From assembly GCA_963555705.1 (NCBI GenBank), contig OY743182.1, positions 53,572,592 through 53,636,591 on the forward strand: 64,000 nt of DNA, read 5' to 3'. Position numbers and translations under genes: made by a program. The notes beneath the pieces were generated by a model. It was not told where the DNA came from and ran no database searches. It saw nothing but the letters and a program-made list of their open reading frames with translations. Below, piece after piece: positions 36,241 to 48,318 of this stretch. Source of the DNA: Ligustrum vulgare (Eukaryota; Streptophyta; Magnoliopsida; Lamiales; Oleaceae). Each line of letters starts with the position of its first letter. Positions within the stretch are counted from its first letter, which is position 1.

Positions 36241-36799
36241 TGTTCAAGTTATTTTTAATTGTTTCATTTCAGTTGAATCTTTTTCTGCTATTTTGATATT
36301 GTTCTTGCTAACAATTAAAATAAAATTCAAACGATGTATAAGGAATAACAACATTTCGAGACAAAGTCCCAACGAGGAATGTTTATTTATGAAAATTACA
36401 ATTTTGTAAGAAGCAAGATGCCTTCAAGGGGTATAATTACAGTGAAATGCAAAGTACACGAAAATTACAAAAAAAAAAAAATGAAATTGAAAATTACATA
36501 GTTTTCATTTGAGAGTTGATTGATTTTGTCGTCCTTCTAAACATCTAAAAATCTACTATATATACACATTGAAATAAACTACCTATTACTATTTGAATCT
36601 CTAATTTGTCTTCACTCTGTAACTTGCATGTAGTAACCGTCGTCCACCATGTTGCATAATTGTCAACCACTTCTTTGTATAACTAACATTCACTACTTTG
36701 CACCAAGTAACTTTCATGTATCAAGTAACTTCCAAGATCTTCTTCAACCACTCACTATGCGGAAATCGTTTGTAGATAAATATGTGGGTTGAGGGATAA
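36241..36799. other. Intergenic DNA
   Basis: No gene recognised. A local cluster of GTAACTT/GTAACC words near 36610-36740 has no clear unit. Confidence 0.4.
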
Positions 36800-37405
36800 G
36801 TTATAAGTAGAGGTGGATATTAACTGACTCAATCCGCCGAAACTGCATAAACCGACCTAGCCCGATTGGTTTGGATTCGGGATCTGTTTACAAAATTTTA
36901 GTGAGGTTGCGGCTTGGTTGAAAATTCCGACCCGACCCAATTTAACCCAAATAAAAAAATTGATATATATTAGTAGGATACACGGTATTATCAATCATTT
37001 TTTTTTACTTAAAAAAAGATTGGCTTTATAAGCAAACAACAATGTATTGATCTATAGGTGAAAAGGACAAAAAAGAATTAATTATAATTTGTAGCTTATT
37101 TTGGAGATCCCTCTTATGGGTTTAGTAGTTTTTTTTTACTAATTTCTTTTTGTAGGATGTAGTCAGTAGAGGCTGTAGATATCCAACGCAAGTGAAACCA
37201 TTTAACGTAGACGTCGAGTGACGAAAGTTTTTTTTTTTTTTTCATTTTTGGAATTATTGTTGGCGTATCTTTTTTTTTTTTAATGAAATTGAACTTATTT
37301 AAATATTGATTGAACATATTTTAATTTTATTAGCAAGTGTTAATTTATTGTATTTGGGGTTATTGTACTGTACATAATTGATTTAAGTTAATGATTGTTT
37401 CATGG

Positions 37406-38146
37406 TGTTGCACATAGTGCTGAGGTGGACAATAGGTCCAACATCGAAGGACGTCAACGCAGTCAACTCTCAACTTTCAATTGCATGATCAAAAAACTGT
37501 ATCTGACCTGCAAGAACGGACGTGAAATAAACTGAGGTGATTTTGTGCCGAGGTGATTTTGTTGACCGACCTCAACTTGAAGAGGGAGGTGATTCTGTAA
37601 AATCGAGGTGATTTCTTGCCGAGGTGATTTTGTTGGCCGACCTCAACTTGAAGAGGGAGGTGATTATGTAAAATCGAGGTGATTTTGTGCCGAGGTGATG
37701 TCGACCGAGGTGACTTTTGACCGAGGTGAAATGGCAGCACTGCTGAAGCGTCAAATCAGCCAAATTATGTGTCAGTAATCATGAATATCTGTAATGTATC
37801 AGTATAATCATTTGTTATCATGTTATCAACAATGTCATTAGTCAATATCAATCACATACTGCAGACGTGATATGTTGTAATAATTATGTTTTGTCTCATC
37901 TCCTACTATAAATAAGAGACATAAATGCTCTTTGCAGGGGCATGAAAAAAGAAAAAACCTCTCAAAACTCTTATCATTTGATCTGATACCCTTTTTTTAT
38001 CTCATTTGTTATCCATAGTTTATCTCAATATCGATCACGAAAGATAAGAGTTGTATACTTAGCAAAATTTTCAACGAATATATTACTCACTTGTAAACTT
38101 TAAAAATCCTACTATCTTTATTTGTTGACAAAAAGAGACGTCAACA
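37406..38146 (+). mobile_element. Solo LTR nested in the hAT element
   Basis: A 741 bp segment bounded by TGTTG...CAACA with a perfect 5 bp target duplication CATGG (37401-37405 and 38147-38151). TATAAATA at 37907-37914 gives + orientation. No internal retrotransposon sequence adjoins it, so it probably formed by LTR-LTR recombination after insertion. The family is not the same as the two complete elements in the window. Confidence 0.85.
37533..37735. repeat. GAGGTGATT-based tandem repeats in the solo LTR
   Basis: A 71 bp unit (GTTGACCGACCTCAACTTG ... GAGGTGATT) occurs about 2.5 times. The shorter word CGAGGTGA recurs many times inside and after it. The array lies upstream of the LTR TATA box and could be a U3 enhancer. 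Confidence 0.85.
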
Positions 38147-38477
38147 CATGGATTTTTTTTCTCGATTTTTTACCAATTGGACCAAAGCTCAAACCGTCTA
38201 ATCCGACCGAAATTTGGTTGGGTTGAGTTTAAACTCGTAGTAAGGTTGATTTTTATCAACCCTAACCTTCGTGGGTTATGTTCGGGTTGGGCAAAAAATC
38301 GATCCAATCCAACCCACGTCCACCTTTAGTTGTAAGAACTGCTCCTTCATTCCTAAACGGCTTGATCGCTCAATCGCCCGCTTCATCCACATTGCCCTTT
38401 TATTTGTAATGGACTTTTATGTATCGAATCTTTATATCGGACATTCGAATTAGGTATTTTATGTGTCAACAATATTA

Positions 38478-40215
38478 TCTATATTTCATATTACATATTA
38501 AAATAGAATAGTCATCACCAAAATTTGCACATAGTTTCCCATAAAAAAAGAGCTTTATAAATTCGAAAATTTTTGCCAAAAAATAGCTATATTAAATATT
38601 TTAGCAAATACTATAGTACATGTATAATTAATGGCATTAGCATCCGTGCTATGCTATTAATGACATCAAAATATTATTAATTTTAATAATTATAGTATTA
38701 TTTTGAAGTCGAAAAATATGTAATATGTGTGTCAAATTTAAGATCTCAATGAGAAGTTCAGTACAAGCTAAAAAAGTGAGATCAAATTGTAAATATATTG
38801 TCCGTAAAATCATCTCAAAGATTAAATGTAAAAGTTTTATTTAATATTTTTTTACTTTTCCTTAATATCTCATTCATTTTAAATTATATCATTTAAGTCT
38901 TATAATACTATCTATAATTTGTTAACTAAATTTAATTTATTCATAGATGATTAATTTCAGTGTGCGTTTACTTTTTTTCTTATCAAATTAAAATAAATAA
39001 TAAATATACGAATTTTCAAAGTAAATTCAATTAAGTTGTGTTAATTTTTACAATTTAAGATTTTTTCATTTCATTCATCATTTTGATATTATCTTTATTT
39101 ATTTATTTACTGATTCTGTTTCATTTTCTATTTTTCATTATAAATTTAAATAATTACAATATGTAGAAAATATAATACAGATTTTAACAATTACTTCATA
39201 TAATTTTTATTAAACTACTGATCAGTCAGTACTTTTCATTAAAATATTAAAATATTGATGTAACATATGAATACAGAAATTGACAATATAAAGAAAGAAT
39301 AATCAATTAATGTAACAATATCTATTAAAATTAATGATTATATTTTTAGGAAAACATTAAGTAATTAATAATTAATACTTAAAAAATTAAAATATACAAA
39401 AAAAGTCTATCAATGGAAAGAATATGATGAAAAACAATATATGGAAGAAAAAAACGACGGCCTTATGAAGAATATATAGGTTGAGTCTTGCACCTGTATT
39501 ATATAAGCTTTGATTTTGTAGTTCAAAAGTTTTTTTAAAAAAGAAAATTTTATTTATTGAACTTCAAATCTAGAAATTGAGTTGATATGGTCACGGTACA
39601 ATCGCCAAAACACTTAATTCATGACCCGTTTTCTCGTAAAGATGGTACAAAAATTCATCGATCCGCAATTTTATTTATTAAAATATTAAAATAATTATAT
39701 GTCATAAAAATCATAAAACATTATTTCTTAATTTTATTAACATATATAAACAAAACACTCAATATATATATATATATTTCATCGTGTATCATCTATATTG
39801 GTTAATTTGTTACATTTCTTTAAATATATGATCGCATATATTTAATTTGTTGCAATTACTTTATTTTATTATAATATTTTGAGGTTATTATTTCTATTCA
39901 TGTTAGCATTTGTTTGATAACACGGTTTGGTTTACCAACTGACTTATTTATGAGTTTGATTAAAAAATAGTTGTTGAAAATTGGAGAGAAAAAAATGTGT
40001 GTTATTAAAAAATAGCTTAGGAAAATTGTGTAATTTATAAATTGATTTATAAACCAGTTTATTTTGTTTACAAAACAGATGCTTAGTCAAAAATATTTGG
40101 ACAAAATTTCTGTACAACATAGATTTGAAAAACTTGTATTATTTAATTTATATTTAAGCAATTGTTTAAAATAATTTTTTTCTATAATACCTGTCGTGCA
40201 TGATCACAACTATAA
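38478..40215 (+). mobile_element. Degenerate Helitron, copy 2
   Basis: It starts A|TCTATATTTC and carries the subterminal word CACATAGTTTCCC shared with the Helitron at 902. The module at about 38690-38860 (TTTTGAAGTCGAAAAATATG ... TTGTCCGTAAAATC) is clearly homologous to modules at 60780 and 62000. The 3' hairpin is decayed (CGTGCATGATCAC near 40195). A MITE is inserted at 39906. The 5' side is better supported than the 3' end. Confidence 0.5.
39906..40082. mobile_element. Tourist-like MITE nested in Helitron copy 2
   Basis: A 177 bp element with ends GCATTTGTTTGATAAC and GTTTACAAAACAGATGC and a TTA target duplication at 39903-39905 and 40083-40085. The core matches the family members at 13402 and 14311. 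Confidence 0.75.
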
Positions 40216-40428
40216 ACAATGTGTTATTTAAAAAGATTTTCCAAAATTGAAGAGAATTATAATTTATTTTTATTGTGACCATTCATTGACAATTTGTATG
40301 ATCATTAATTAAAGCAAATTGTGCATTCAAACTTTTTTTTTCCTATTTTGTAATGGTATTCAAACTGGCTCCAACAACAGAGTTGAGCGCAGTTCGACAC
40401 ACAGACATATATAATGATATTCATAATG

Positions 40429-42054
40429 CACTACTAAAATAGAGGGTATTCGAGGGTACTAAATTAGGGGTAAATAAGTTATACGCTTCTATTAATAATT
40501 AAGTAGGGGCGAAATTATGTTTGACCTCTATTAAGATTACTTAGGGCACATAAAAAGGCCCCTAATATTTTTCGAATTTTTTTGCCCTTATTAATAATTA
40601 ATTAGGGAAGGAAATATGTTTGACCTCTATTAAAATTAATTAAGGCAGATTAAAATGCCCCTAATATTTTTTCGAATTTTTTCTCACATGAGAGGAAAAA
40701 ATTTCGCCAAATATTTTTTGAAGTGACAATTCTTGTAATTAGAAGCATGAAAAAAGACATCTAAAAATACAATTTTATTTTAAGAAAATGTCTCTAAAAA
40801 TATAATTAGGGATTTTTCTGTATAACTTTTATTTTTTAGCTTTTTTTTAACTCCAAAACCAAAAAAACTAAGCCCCATTTCTCTACCACTTCAGCGGCTC
40901 ACTTATGCTTGTAAAAATTTCAGAACCAATTTTGAGAGATGGGAGAGAGACAGAGCAATTCGCATCTGCCATCGATTCATCCTCTACCCGTTCTTTTTCC
41001 GACTTTGCACATAAACCAATGGTGGCGGAGAGTGTTAGTAACTATTGGAGTCCAAAATCTTGGTCTAAAATCGTCGATCGAAAGCAGTTTTATGGGTTTG
41101 GATTTTAGTCTCAGAGGAACATAATTACTCTGACCAAATCAGGTATGTTTTATGAATTAGGGAAAATAATTTAACGAAATTAATCTTCGACTGTAATACG
41201 ACCAGAATTACATATATTTTGTTCAATCGAAAAATCTAGGGTTTTTGGAATTTATGCATTTGAGACGTATTTTTTTCCCCATGACAGTGCATTAAGGGTA
41301 AGAACAGAGAAAAATTACGTTTCTTGGGTGTTAAGAATTAATATGAACAACAACTTTAGGGAGGTTATTGGAGACAAGCTCCTTTGTACCCGCTGGTGCC
41401 TCACCCACGTGGAGAGTTCACACTGATGCTCAATGACTTAGACATTATACAACAATTTATGCCTTCGATTCAGAGGAATAGTTAACATGATAATAGTTAG
41501 CTTATATTGTTTTTCTTATGAACTTTTTTATGAGAGATTTTGATGTTATTAATTAATGACTTTTTTGGTTAATTGTTTTCTATTTTTTCATTTTATTGTG
41601 ATGTTTAATTATGTACTCTTCAAGAAAAATTGATATCTGATTAGAAATTCTATATTTGATATTAAAAATTTTATATACTTTTCAATTTTTATTTCATTGG
41701 AATTATTTAATTCTATTGAATATTTATATTTATATTTAAAATAAATTATAAATGCTGAATTTATTTTTTATTTAATTTAATTTAAATGTATTAGGGGCGC
41801 ATTGATGTGTCTCCATAATTAATATTAATTTATGATTTAATTAATGATAGGGGCATTTATAAATATCCTACGTGGTGTACATATTATTAGGGGCGCTTTT
41901 AGTGTTCAATTCGTCCTTATTTATTATTAGGGAGCCATTTATAGGGATATTTATTAATCTCCTTCTCTTTATGGCGTTTTAGCTTTATTTTTTGTCCCAA
42001 TAACATTAATTGTGTCGTTTCTAAATGCCTCTAATGTTCTCAATTTTAGTAGTG
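40429..42054. mobile_element. Non-autonomous CACTA (En/Spm-type) element
   Basis: Ends CACTACTAAAATAG and CAATTTTAGTAGTG are inverted repeats with one mismatch. The 3 bp target duplication is ATG (40426-40428 and 42055-42057). Both subterminal regions are packed with TTAGGGGC/GCCCCTAAT words, the usual CACTA transposase-binding landscape. The interior has no transposase. A GC-richer block at 40870-41110 looks like captured genic sequence. Confidence 0.9.
40491..40688. repeat. 99 bp subterminal direct repeat of the CACTA element
   Basis: Two copies start ATTAATAATTAA at 40491 and 40590. Each contains ATGTTTGACCTCTATTAA and ends in CCCCTAATATTTTTCGAAT or a near variant. Confidence 0.85.
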
Positions 42055-42351
42055 ATGGTCATATAATGATATTTATATCATGAGTAATTATTGGGAGATA
42101 TTTTTTTAGGACATTTTTAAGTGACATTGTGACATATTACACATTTATTGGGTGGTGAAAATAACTACCTCACCATTTACTTTTTTATTATCCAATGAAT
42201 ATGTGACATGTCACAATATCACTTAAAATTATTCTCAAAAATGTCTCTCTAGAATTATTGTTATATCATATAGAATTGCTTCAATTATAAGTTATGCTAC
42301 TCTATTTTTACAGATTAATCTCCACTTTCCTTATAATTTAAGCTAAATACT

Positions 42352-42609
42352 TGCCCTCAGGGCACATCTCCAAGTGGCAAAGGGGATGGGTGGTAAGTGC
42401 TCAGCGCAGCTGTGTGCTTGGTTCGATTCCCCGCAAGGTGGAATTGGCCTTGTGGCAAGCGGGAGTTATTGAGCGTTTCTCATGCTTACCATAAGCCCTT
42501 CCACCCTGACTCCTTGGAGGCATAACCTGGATTTACCTTCCCGAACCAATGACCTTGGGCGTGGTCGGTTCGGGCCCTCAGGGTGTGGGCTACACCTTTT
42601 TTTTTTTTA
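42352..42609 (+). mobile_element. tRNA-derived SINE with poly(T) tail, copy 2
   Basis: Same family as the SINE at 10331 but better preserved. The A box is AGTGGCAAAGGGG at 42373-42385 and the B box is GGTTCGATTCC at 42420-42430. The tail is a T run. A perfect 12 bp target duplication AAGCTAAATACT lies at 42340-42351 and 42610-42621. Confidence 0.9.
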
Positions 42610-42621
42610 AAGCTAAATACT

Positions 42622-43816
42622 CCATTTGCTATAGGTGCATGAATCTATCTTGAACAAAGATGCTTTTCCATGGGGACTCATATTCTATATTCTCAATGAT
42701 TAAATATATAAATTTAGCCTGTCACGTATGAGATTCAAGACACTTCATATTGAGGAATATGGTAGGTACTCAATTAGAGAATATTGAAAATAAATGGTTC
42801 TTGGAATTTATCTAACTTTGTAGACTAGAATGAGTAAAGTAGCGCGAGGATAAAAACAAGTTCTAGAAATGCAAATATTACATGTCAACTCCAAGCTTTA
42901 AATTTTATTAAAATTTAGAAATGAGAAGTTTCACAAACCTCGCAATATTTTTAGCCATGTACAATACTAGATCAAAATGTACATGCGAATAGTCAATGAT
43001 TAAATGAAACAATTGAAAATGTTTTCTAGGTCGCTCCTAAAAAATCGAGAATCGCATTCATTCTCTATGTCCTTTCAGTATTCGTGTAAAATTTGATCTC
43101 TCTTTGAAAGTTGAAGACGAAAAATAAATTTGATTATAATTTGGTAGTAAAGAGGGAAAAATAAAAATAATTGAGACTAACCATTTAATTACTTGTGAGA
43201 AGCTCAATATTTAGTCAATGCACACAATTTTTTAATTTATAAAAACGTTATTTATGTAAATATAGGTGCAACTTCACTTTCTCGGATCCTTATCTTGTCT
43301 TCCCCTTAAACCATATAAGAAGTTGCAAAAAATTAGTATTCACAAGTCAACATTTAAATTATAATCCAATCTAATTTAAGACATATGTCACAATCTGACG
43401 AAAATAAAGAACGCAAATATTTTTTTTTTCTTTTGTTTGTTTATTGATACATTTTCTTCATTTAAAATTACATATATCAAATCCACCAGCCTTTGACCAA
43501 ATAATTCAATTAAATAATATCTTTTACTCTAATTAATTTATTATGTCCAAACTTAAACTAGGTGAATGTCATCGTAACGAAGAGTAATATGAAATATAGA
43601 TCCCAAAAGTGTATCTTTGTCTTTTAGTGAAGACAATGAGATTACAACAGCAATCGACTAAACAATTTGAATAATGCTAGAATCCCAGCATGTTCAACCG
43701 CAGGACTCACCTCGCCAATTTCTCGCCATTTTCTCGTGGGTAAGTGACGAAATATCGGTAAATTGAAAATATGAGATAAAATTGGAAAGAAATAAAACAC
43801 AGCAAAACCTACTCTT
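42622..43816. other. Intergenic DNA upstream of the FAR1-like locus
   Basis: No coding signal or element boundary recognised. Confidence 0.4.
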
Positions 43817-44044
43817 CCTCAGCTCACTTTCTAATTTCAGCATCGCACCTGTGCTCCCTCTTGCTTCAAGAAATTTGATTTTGGCATAACCTCTCCCGCC
43901 GCAGAGGATTGGTCGTCGTCGTCGTGCCGGCCTCAGCTCACTTTCTAATTTCAGCATTGCACCTGTGCTCCCTCTTGCTTCAAGAAATTTGATTTTGGCA
44001 TAACCTCTCCCGCCGCAGAGGATTGGTCGTCGTCGTCGCGCCGG
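43817..44044. repeat. 114 bp tandem duplication in the FAR1-like leader
   Basis: Two adjacent, nearly identical copies (43817-43930 and 43931-44044) start CCTCAGCTCACTTTCTAAT and end in GTCGTCGTCG(T/C)GCCGG. I see only two differences. The duplication abuts the putative first exon of the FAR1-like gene and probably lies in its 5' UTR or promoter. Confidence 0.9.
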
Positions 44045-44073
44045 TGAAAGCATTCCATTCCGGCTCTGCAAAC

Positions 44074-46624
44074 ATGGAATCAGGTTAGTGCAGATCAAAG
44101 TTCATATTTTATGCACAATTTCGCATTCCAACAAAATTATAACCGTGATAAATATTTCTGCAAATTCCTCAGACATCAAGATGAACTCCATAAAATTTCA
44201 AATGATTACTTCAATAATGATAATATGATATGAATTGTACGGAGACCCCATCTTGTTCTTGATCTTGGTCATCTTCTTCTTGTGGTTTTTTTCTCGCTTT
44301 ACCATTTTGCTTCATTTTTAATTTATTTGAATTTTCAGTTTTTGAATTCGGAGATTATGAATTAACTTGTGGCATTTAGAACTTTGAGATTGAGGATAAT
44401 TTTTAGGAAATCTGGTTCTAATTTTTGAGATGTCTAGGGATTTAAGATTTCATAGAATAGTTATGGGCTAGACTGGTTTGTGGTTGCTTAATGTGGGTTG
44501 GCCTCAGTGTATAGCTGTTGGGTCGGAAAAAATGATTTAGATGATAACATGTATAGAATCCATAATGTTGTTATCTAACTATTTTTTATAGTTCAACAGT
44601 GAAATTGGAACTTGTTATTTAATAGCGTATTATATTTGATTAAGATGTTGTGGCATTGTTGCCTAGGTTGAGTAGATGGATATAATGGTAATGCTTGAGT
44701 AGTGCAGGGTTTGTTTCGGTTATATCGGTTTACAGTGTCCGGAAGAATTGGTGTTGGTTTCCTATTTCGTGTCAGTGTCATATTTTGTTCGGTTTGGTTT
44801 GTAGTTATCGTTTTCAATTTTTATTGTTGAGTGGACACTGAATTTAGGCCCTTGAATTTCAACAGAAAGTCAATTTCCCTATTCAGATGATGACCTATTA
44901 AACACAAACCTCGTGCTTGACAATGATGTGAGTTCAAAAGATAATGAGGAAGGGACGGGAGAATATCGTGGATTGAACGCAGATGAGGACAATGAGGTTG
45001 TGCCCGTGGTCGGAATGAAATTTAAGGACGTAGAAGGATTGTATGAATTTTATGCAAAGTACGCTTACCGTGTGGGATTTCCAGTTAGAAAAAGAAATTC
45101 GAGGAAGGGTGAGGATGGGGTATTACGAAATGTAGCAATTGCATGCTCACGGGAAGGTAAAAGATTGTGTACCACTAGCAATTCTCTGAAGCCGCAACCA
45201 ACCATGCAAACGGGGTGTAAAGCTAAGTTGACAGCTTTTTCGGACGTTAATGGAATATGGCGAATCACGAAGGTTCATCTAGAGCATAATCATTTATGTA
45301 GTCCTACGAAGTCTAGATCCTTCAGATGTAATCGAAAGCTTAGTGAACACGTGAAACGGCAGCTTGAAGTGAATGACATTGCAGGAATACCCTTACATAA
45401 AACTTTTAACTCGACTATTGTGGAGGCTGGGGGCTATGAGCAGATGACACATATTGAAAGGGATTGCAGAAACTACGTTGAGAAGGCCAGACGCTTAAGA
45501 CTGGGGGATGGGGATGCCGCAGCTATTCAAGCTTACTTTTGTAAAATGCAAGCAGCTTGTCCGGGATTTTACTTTTTACTAGATTTGGATGACGAGAGCC
45601 GTCTAAGTTATGTTTTTTGGGCCGATAACAGATGTAGAGAAGCGTACAAGGAATTCGGAGATGTTATCACGTTTGACACTACATACTTGACTAATAAGTA
45701 CGATATGCCATTTGCCCCGTTTGTAGGCGTAAATCATCACGGGCATTCAACATTACTGGGTTGTGGATTGGTGTCTAGTGAGGACACCGACACTTTTGTT
45801 TGGCTTTTTAGCACTTGGCTTCAGTGTATGGATGGGCAGGCTCCAAGTGGTATAGTAACAGATCAAGATAGAGCTATGCAGAATGCAATAGCAGTGGTGT
45901 TTCCTGGCACGAGGCATAGGTGGTGTCTCTGGCATATACTGAAGAAGCTACCTGAAAAGTTTGGCTATCACTGCGGTGTAAAGCTGAGAAAGAATTCCAA
46001 GCAGATTGTAAGTGTTTCACACAAGCAGTTCCATGTGCTACAAGGTATGAATTGGAGAAACAGTTTCAGTCGGTATACACAATTACCAAATTTAAGGAAT
46101 TTCAAGAAGAGTTCACAGGAATGGTGTATTGTCAGGTTTTAGGTACTTCTAGCACTGGTATTGAGAATAAGTATGTTGTACAGGAAGACCATTTTTATGA
46201 TGGAGGTTCGAAGATGAAAAATTTCGTAGTTTCATTTGAGGCAGGAAGAGTTCACATTGGTTGCAGCTGTCACATGTTTGAATTTAAAGGAATTCTATGC
46301 AGACACACTCTCCTTGTGTTGAAGTTAAATGGTGTGACTTCAGTTCCGGAACGCTATATCTTGCGAAGGTGGAGGAAAGATGTGAGCAGACTCTACCAAC
46401 GGGTTAAGGTAAATTACGCTGGATGGAAAAGCACCCCTGCTCAGTTAAGATATGATCAAGTATGTCGTGCATTCACAAAGGTTGCGAACCTGGCCGTCGA
46501 TGATGAAAAGCATACTATTGATCTACTTTCCTGGTTGGAGGATAAGTTCAATGATTTAACGGTATCAAAAGCACATGAAAATAGTGTGGGTGTAGACCTT
46601 CTCCAGGAGACATCGTATCCGTGA
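44074..46624 (+). pseudogene. FAR1/FHY3-related (FRS) gene with internal deletion
   Basis: Plant transcription factor family derived from a Mutator-like transposase. A 10-nt coding exon (44074-44083, MES) can splice by GT-AG to an exon starting at 44866; the frame then runs on through 44913. The FAR1-type DNA-binding region lies at about 45015-45300 (GCKAKLTAF, HLEHNH). The MULE transposase core lies at about 45650-45940 (VITFDTTYL, IVTDQDRAMQNAI, RHRWCLWHI). Near 45975 the frame jumps: upstream sequence reads to a stop at 46142, while the SWIM zinc finger region (CSC...CRH at about 46262-46306) continues in another frame to 46624. Roughly 100 residues normally found between these parts are missing, so a deletion plus frameshift is inferred. 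An unspliced intron cannot be fully excluded. Probably non-functional as a full FRS. Confidence 0.8.
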
Positions 46625-46719
46625 TGACATTTTGGGCAACGTCGCTTCATATCGCAGTCCTTCAAGAAATGCCCACTCTTTCGACAACTATGGCACACTT
46701 CACTATTCTTGAGCATCAT
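46456..46719 (-). CDS. Antisense ORF with CCHC zinc knuckle (gene fragment)
   Basis: The first 30 or so residues contain VCHSCRKSGHFLKDC, a C-x2-C-x4-H-x4-C knuckle, followed by RRCPKCHH. A good minus-strand splice acceptor (TTACACAG) precedes the ATG at about 46730. From about 46621 leftwards the ORF is simply antisense to the FRS tail, so only the N-terminal part looks like ancestral coding sequence. It is likely an exon of an RNA-binding type gene truncated by a rearrangement joining it tail-to-tail with the FRS gene. Confidence 0.35.
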   Translation of the reverse strand: MMLKNSEVCHSCRKSGHFLKDCDMKRRCPKCHHGYDVSWRRSTPTLFSCAFDTVKSLNLSSNQESRSIVCFSSSTARFATFVNARHT

Positions 46720-46733
46720 TTAAGAAGCCTGTG

Positions 46734-48318
46734 TAATGATAGGATTAAGTATTTAACATAATTCAAAAAATTGAAAGCATATCATATAATCAAAGACAGC
46801 AAAATATCTAGAGTTCACACTAAAAATTATTAAATAAGTTGCTGTCAAAATTTTTGATTTACACTACTCGAACTCAGATAATACCCAATTGCTAAACAAT
46901 CTAAATGAAACTAGGAAAGGTGTGTCAAATACATTCTAAATCACACCAAAGAGATTCAACTCAATTATTGCAAATAAGATAAGCAATCCATGAGCTGTAA
47001 AATGACCATAAGTAAGAAAAAATAAATGCTGCAACCTAAGAACAAAAAATAACCCATATATTTCAAGCAAATTTAAGAAATGAGAACTTTGAAAGAGAAG
47101 TGTCCGTAAGAATGCTCTCACCGGTTTAGCTGACTAAAACATAGGAGAAATATAAATTGCAAATTACTTGTATCATAATTCAGATACGAAAGAATGATGA
47201 TTATTTTACTTTATAGGAATACAATTCAAGCACAAGTTCCTTGCATAAATCCTAATCGAGTAAAGCAAAGAACTACCCTTTCAAGTACTTCCCCTTTTCA
47301 ACAACTGTCCCAAGCATCACAGACAAAAATAACTGAATGACCAAAGTGCCACTGCCAGGAGCAAAAAATATAGACGTATTCAATTTTGAAGAATTAATAC
47401 CAAAACTAAAGGTTTTGACCAAATGTCAAAAGGTCAATTTACAGAAATCTAGCTATATAAGAAGGAACATAGAAGAGCACTTCAACGTCATAATCATCAA
47501 AATGAAAATTCTTCCACTAAGTACTAATAAATTCAGTGAGAGGCATGGGACATCAATTCCAAATAATAAGATAAACAAAGTAAATGAACATAGAATTCGT
47601 CATTCTGCAATATAACTTCTTAAAATAAAAGAAAAAAGTCAGTATCCACTTTATTCTAGTATCATTTTATTTAGTTAAATTAAATCACAGAAACTTGAAA
47701 ATGGGAATCGCCTGCATCTTTATTTGGTCCAAACTTAAATAAACTGAGACAATATAGTCAAGAATTTGTGGAATCCCCAAGACAAGCTTCTGGGAACCAC
47801 TCTATTTATCATTTGGTTCTGAAAGTCGCATCCAAATCTTCTTCATATGTGAAACATTACTAGCATAATTATACTACACGAGCATATTTCAAATTCCCTC
47901 ATGTAGTAATGTAACAATGTCGACACAAGGAAATTAGATATCGCTCAACACTCATATGTCATTTGCTATTATATATGAATATTGGCAGTAACACTGTCAA
48001 CATTGTGTATCGCTTTCACTATCATGCTCGTGACAAGAATAATTAATATGTAGTATACAAATATGAAAAGAACTTCTATTCTTAAATCTAAAAGAATAAA
48101 AGGAGATAAAACCTATTAAAACTAATATAGGTAAAAGCAGATGGAGCAGCAGAATCATTTTTCACAAAATCAAGCGTCACAGAAATCCAATCAAAACATA
48201 TAAAAGATTTACAAAACCCATTCAATGAAAATGACAACAAAACCTAATACCCAATTGCAGAAATCAAAACCATATTCAGTGAAATATTTCGAGGGCAGAA
48301 TAAGCAAAATTAATTTAC
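46734..48318 (-). other. Non-coding stretch, possible intron of the antisense gene
   Basis: AT-rich, no domain seen. It runs from a candidate donor (minus AATAG|GTAAAT at 48318) to the acceptor at about 46730, so it could be an intron. Confidence 0.3.

Larger units (their letters stand above)
36808..38328. mobile_element. Non-autonomous hAT element split by a solo LTR
   Basis: Ends TAGAGGTGG and CCACCTTTA form an imperfect terminal inverted repeat. An 8 bp target duplication GTTATAAG (36800-36807) / GTTGTAAG (38329-38336) has one mismatch. Subterminal CCGACCCGACCC and GGGTTGGATTGG words resemble the hAT element at 12173. Without the nested LTR and its 5 bp duplication the element is about 775 bp. 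No transposase is present. Confidence 0.75.

Noticed and set aside
43694..44098. 134-codon minus-strand ORF
   Set aside because: It is created by the 114 bp tandem duplication; the repeated peptide has no recognised domain and lies antisense to the FAR1-like leader.
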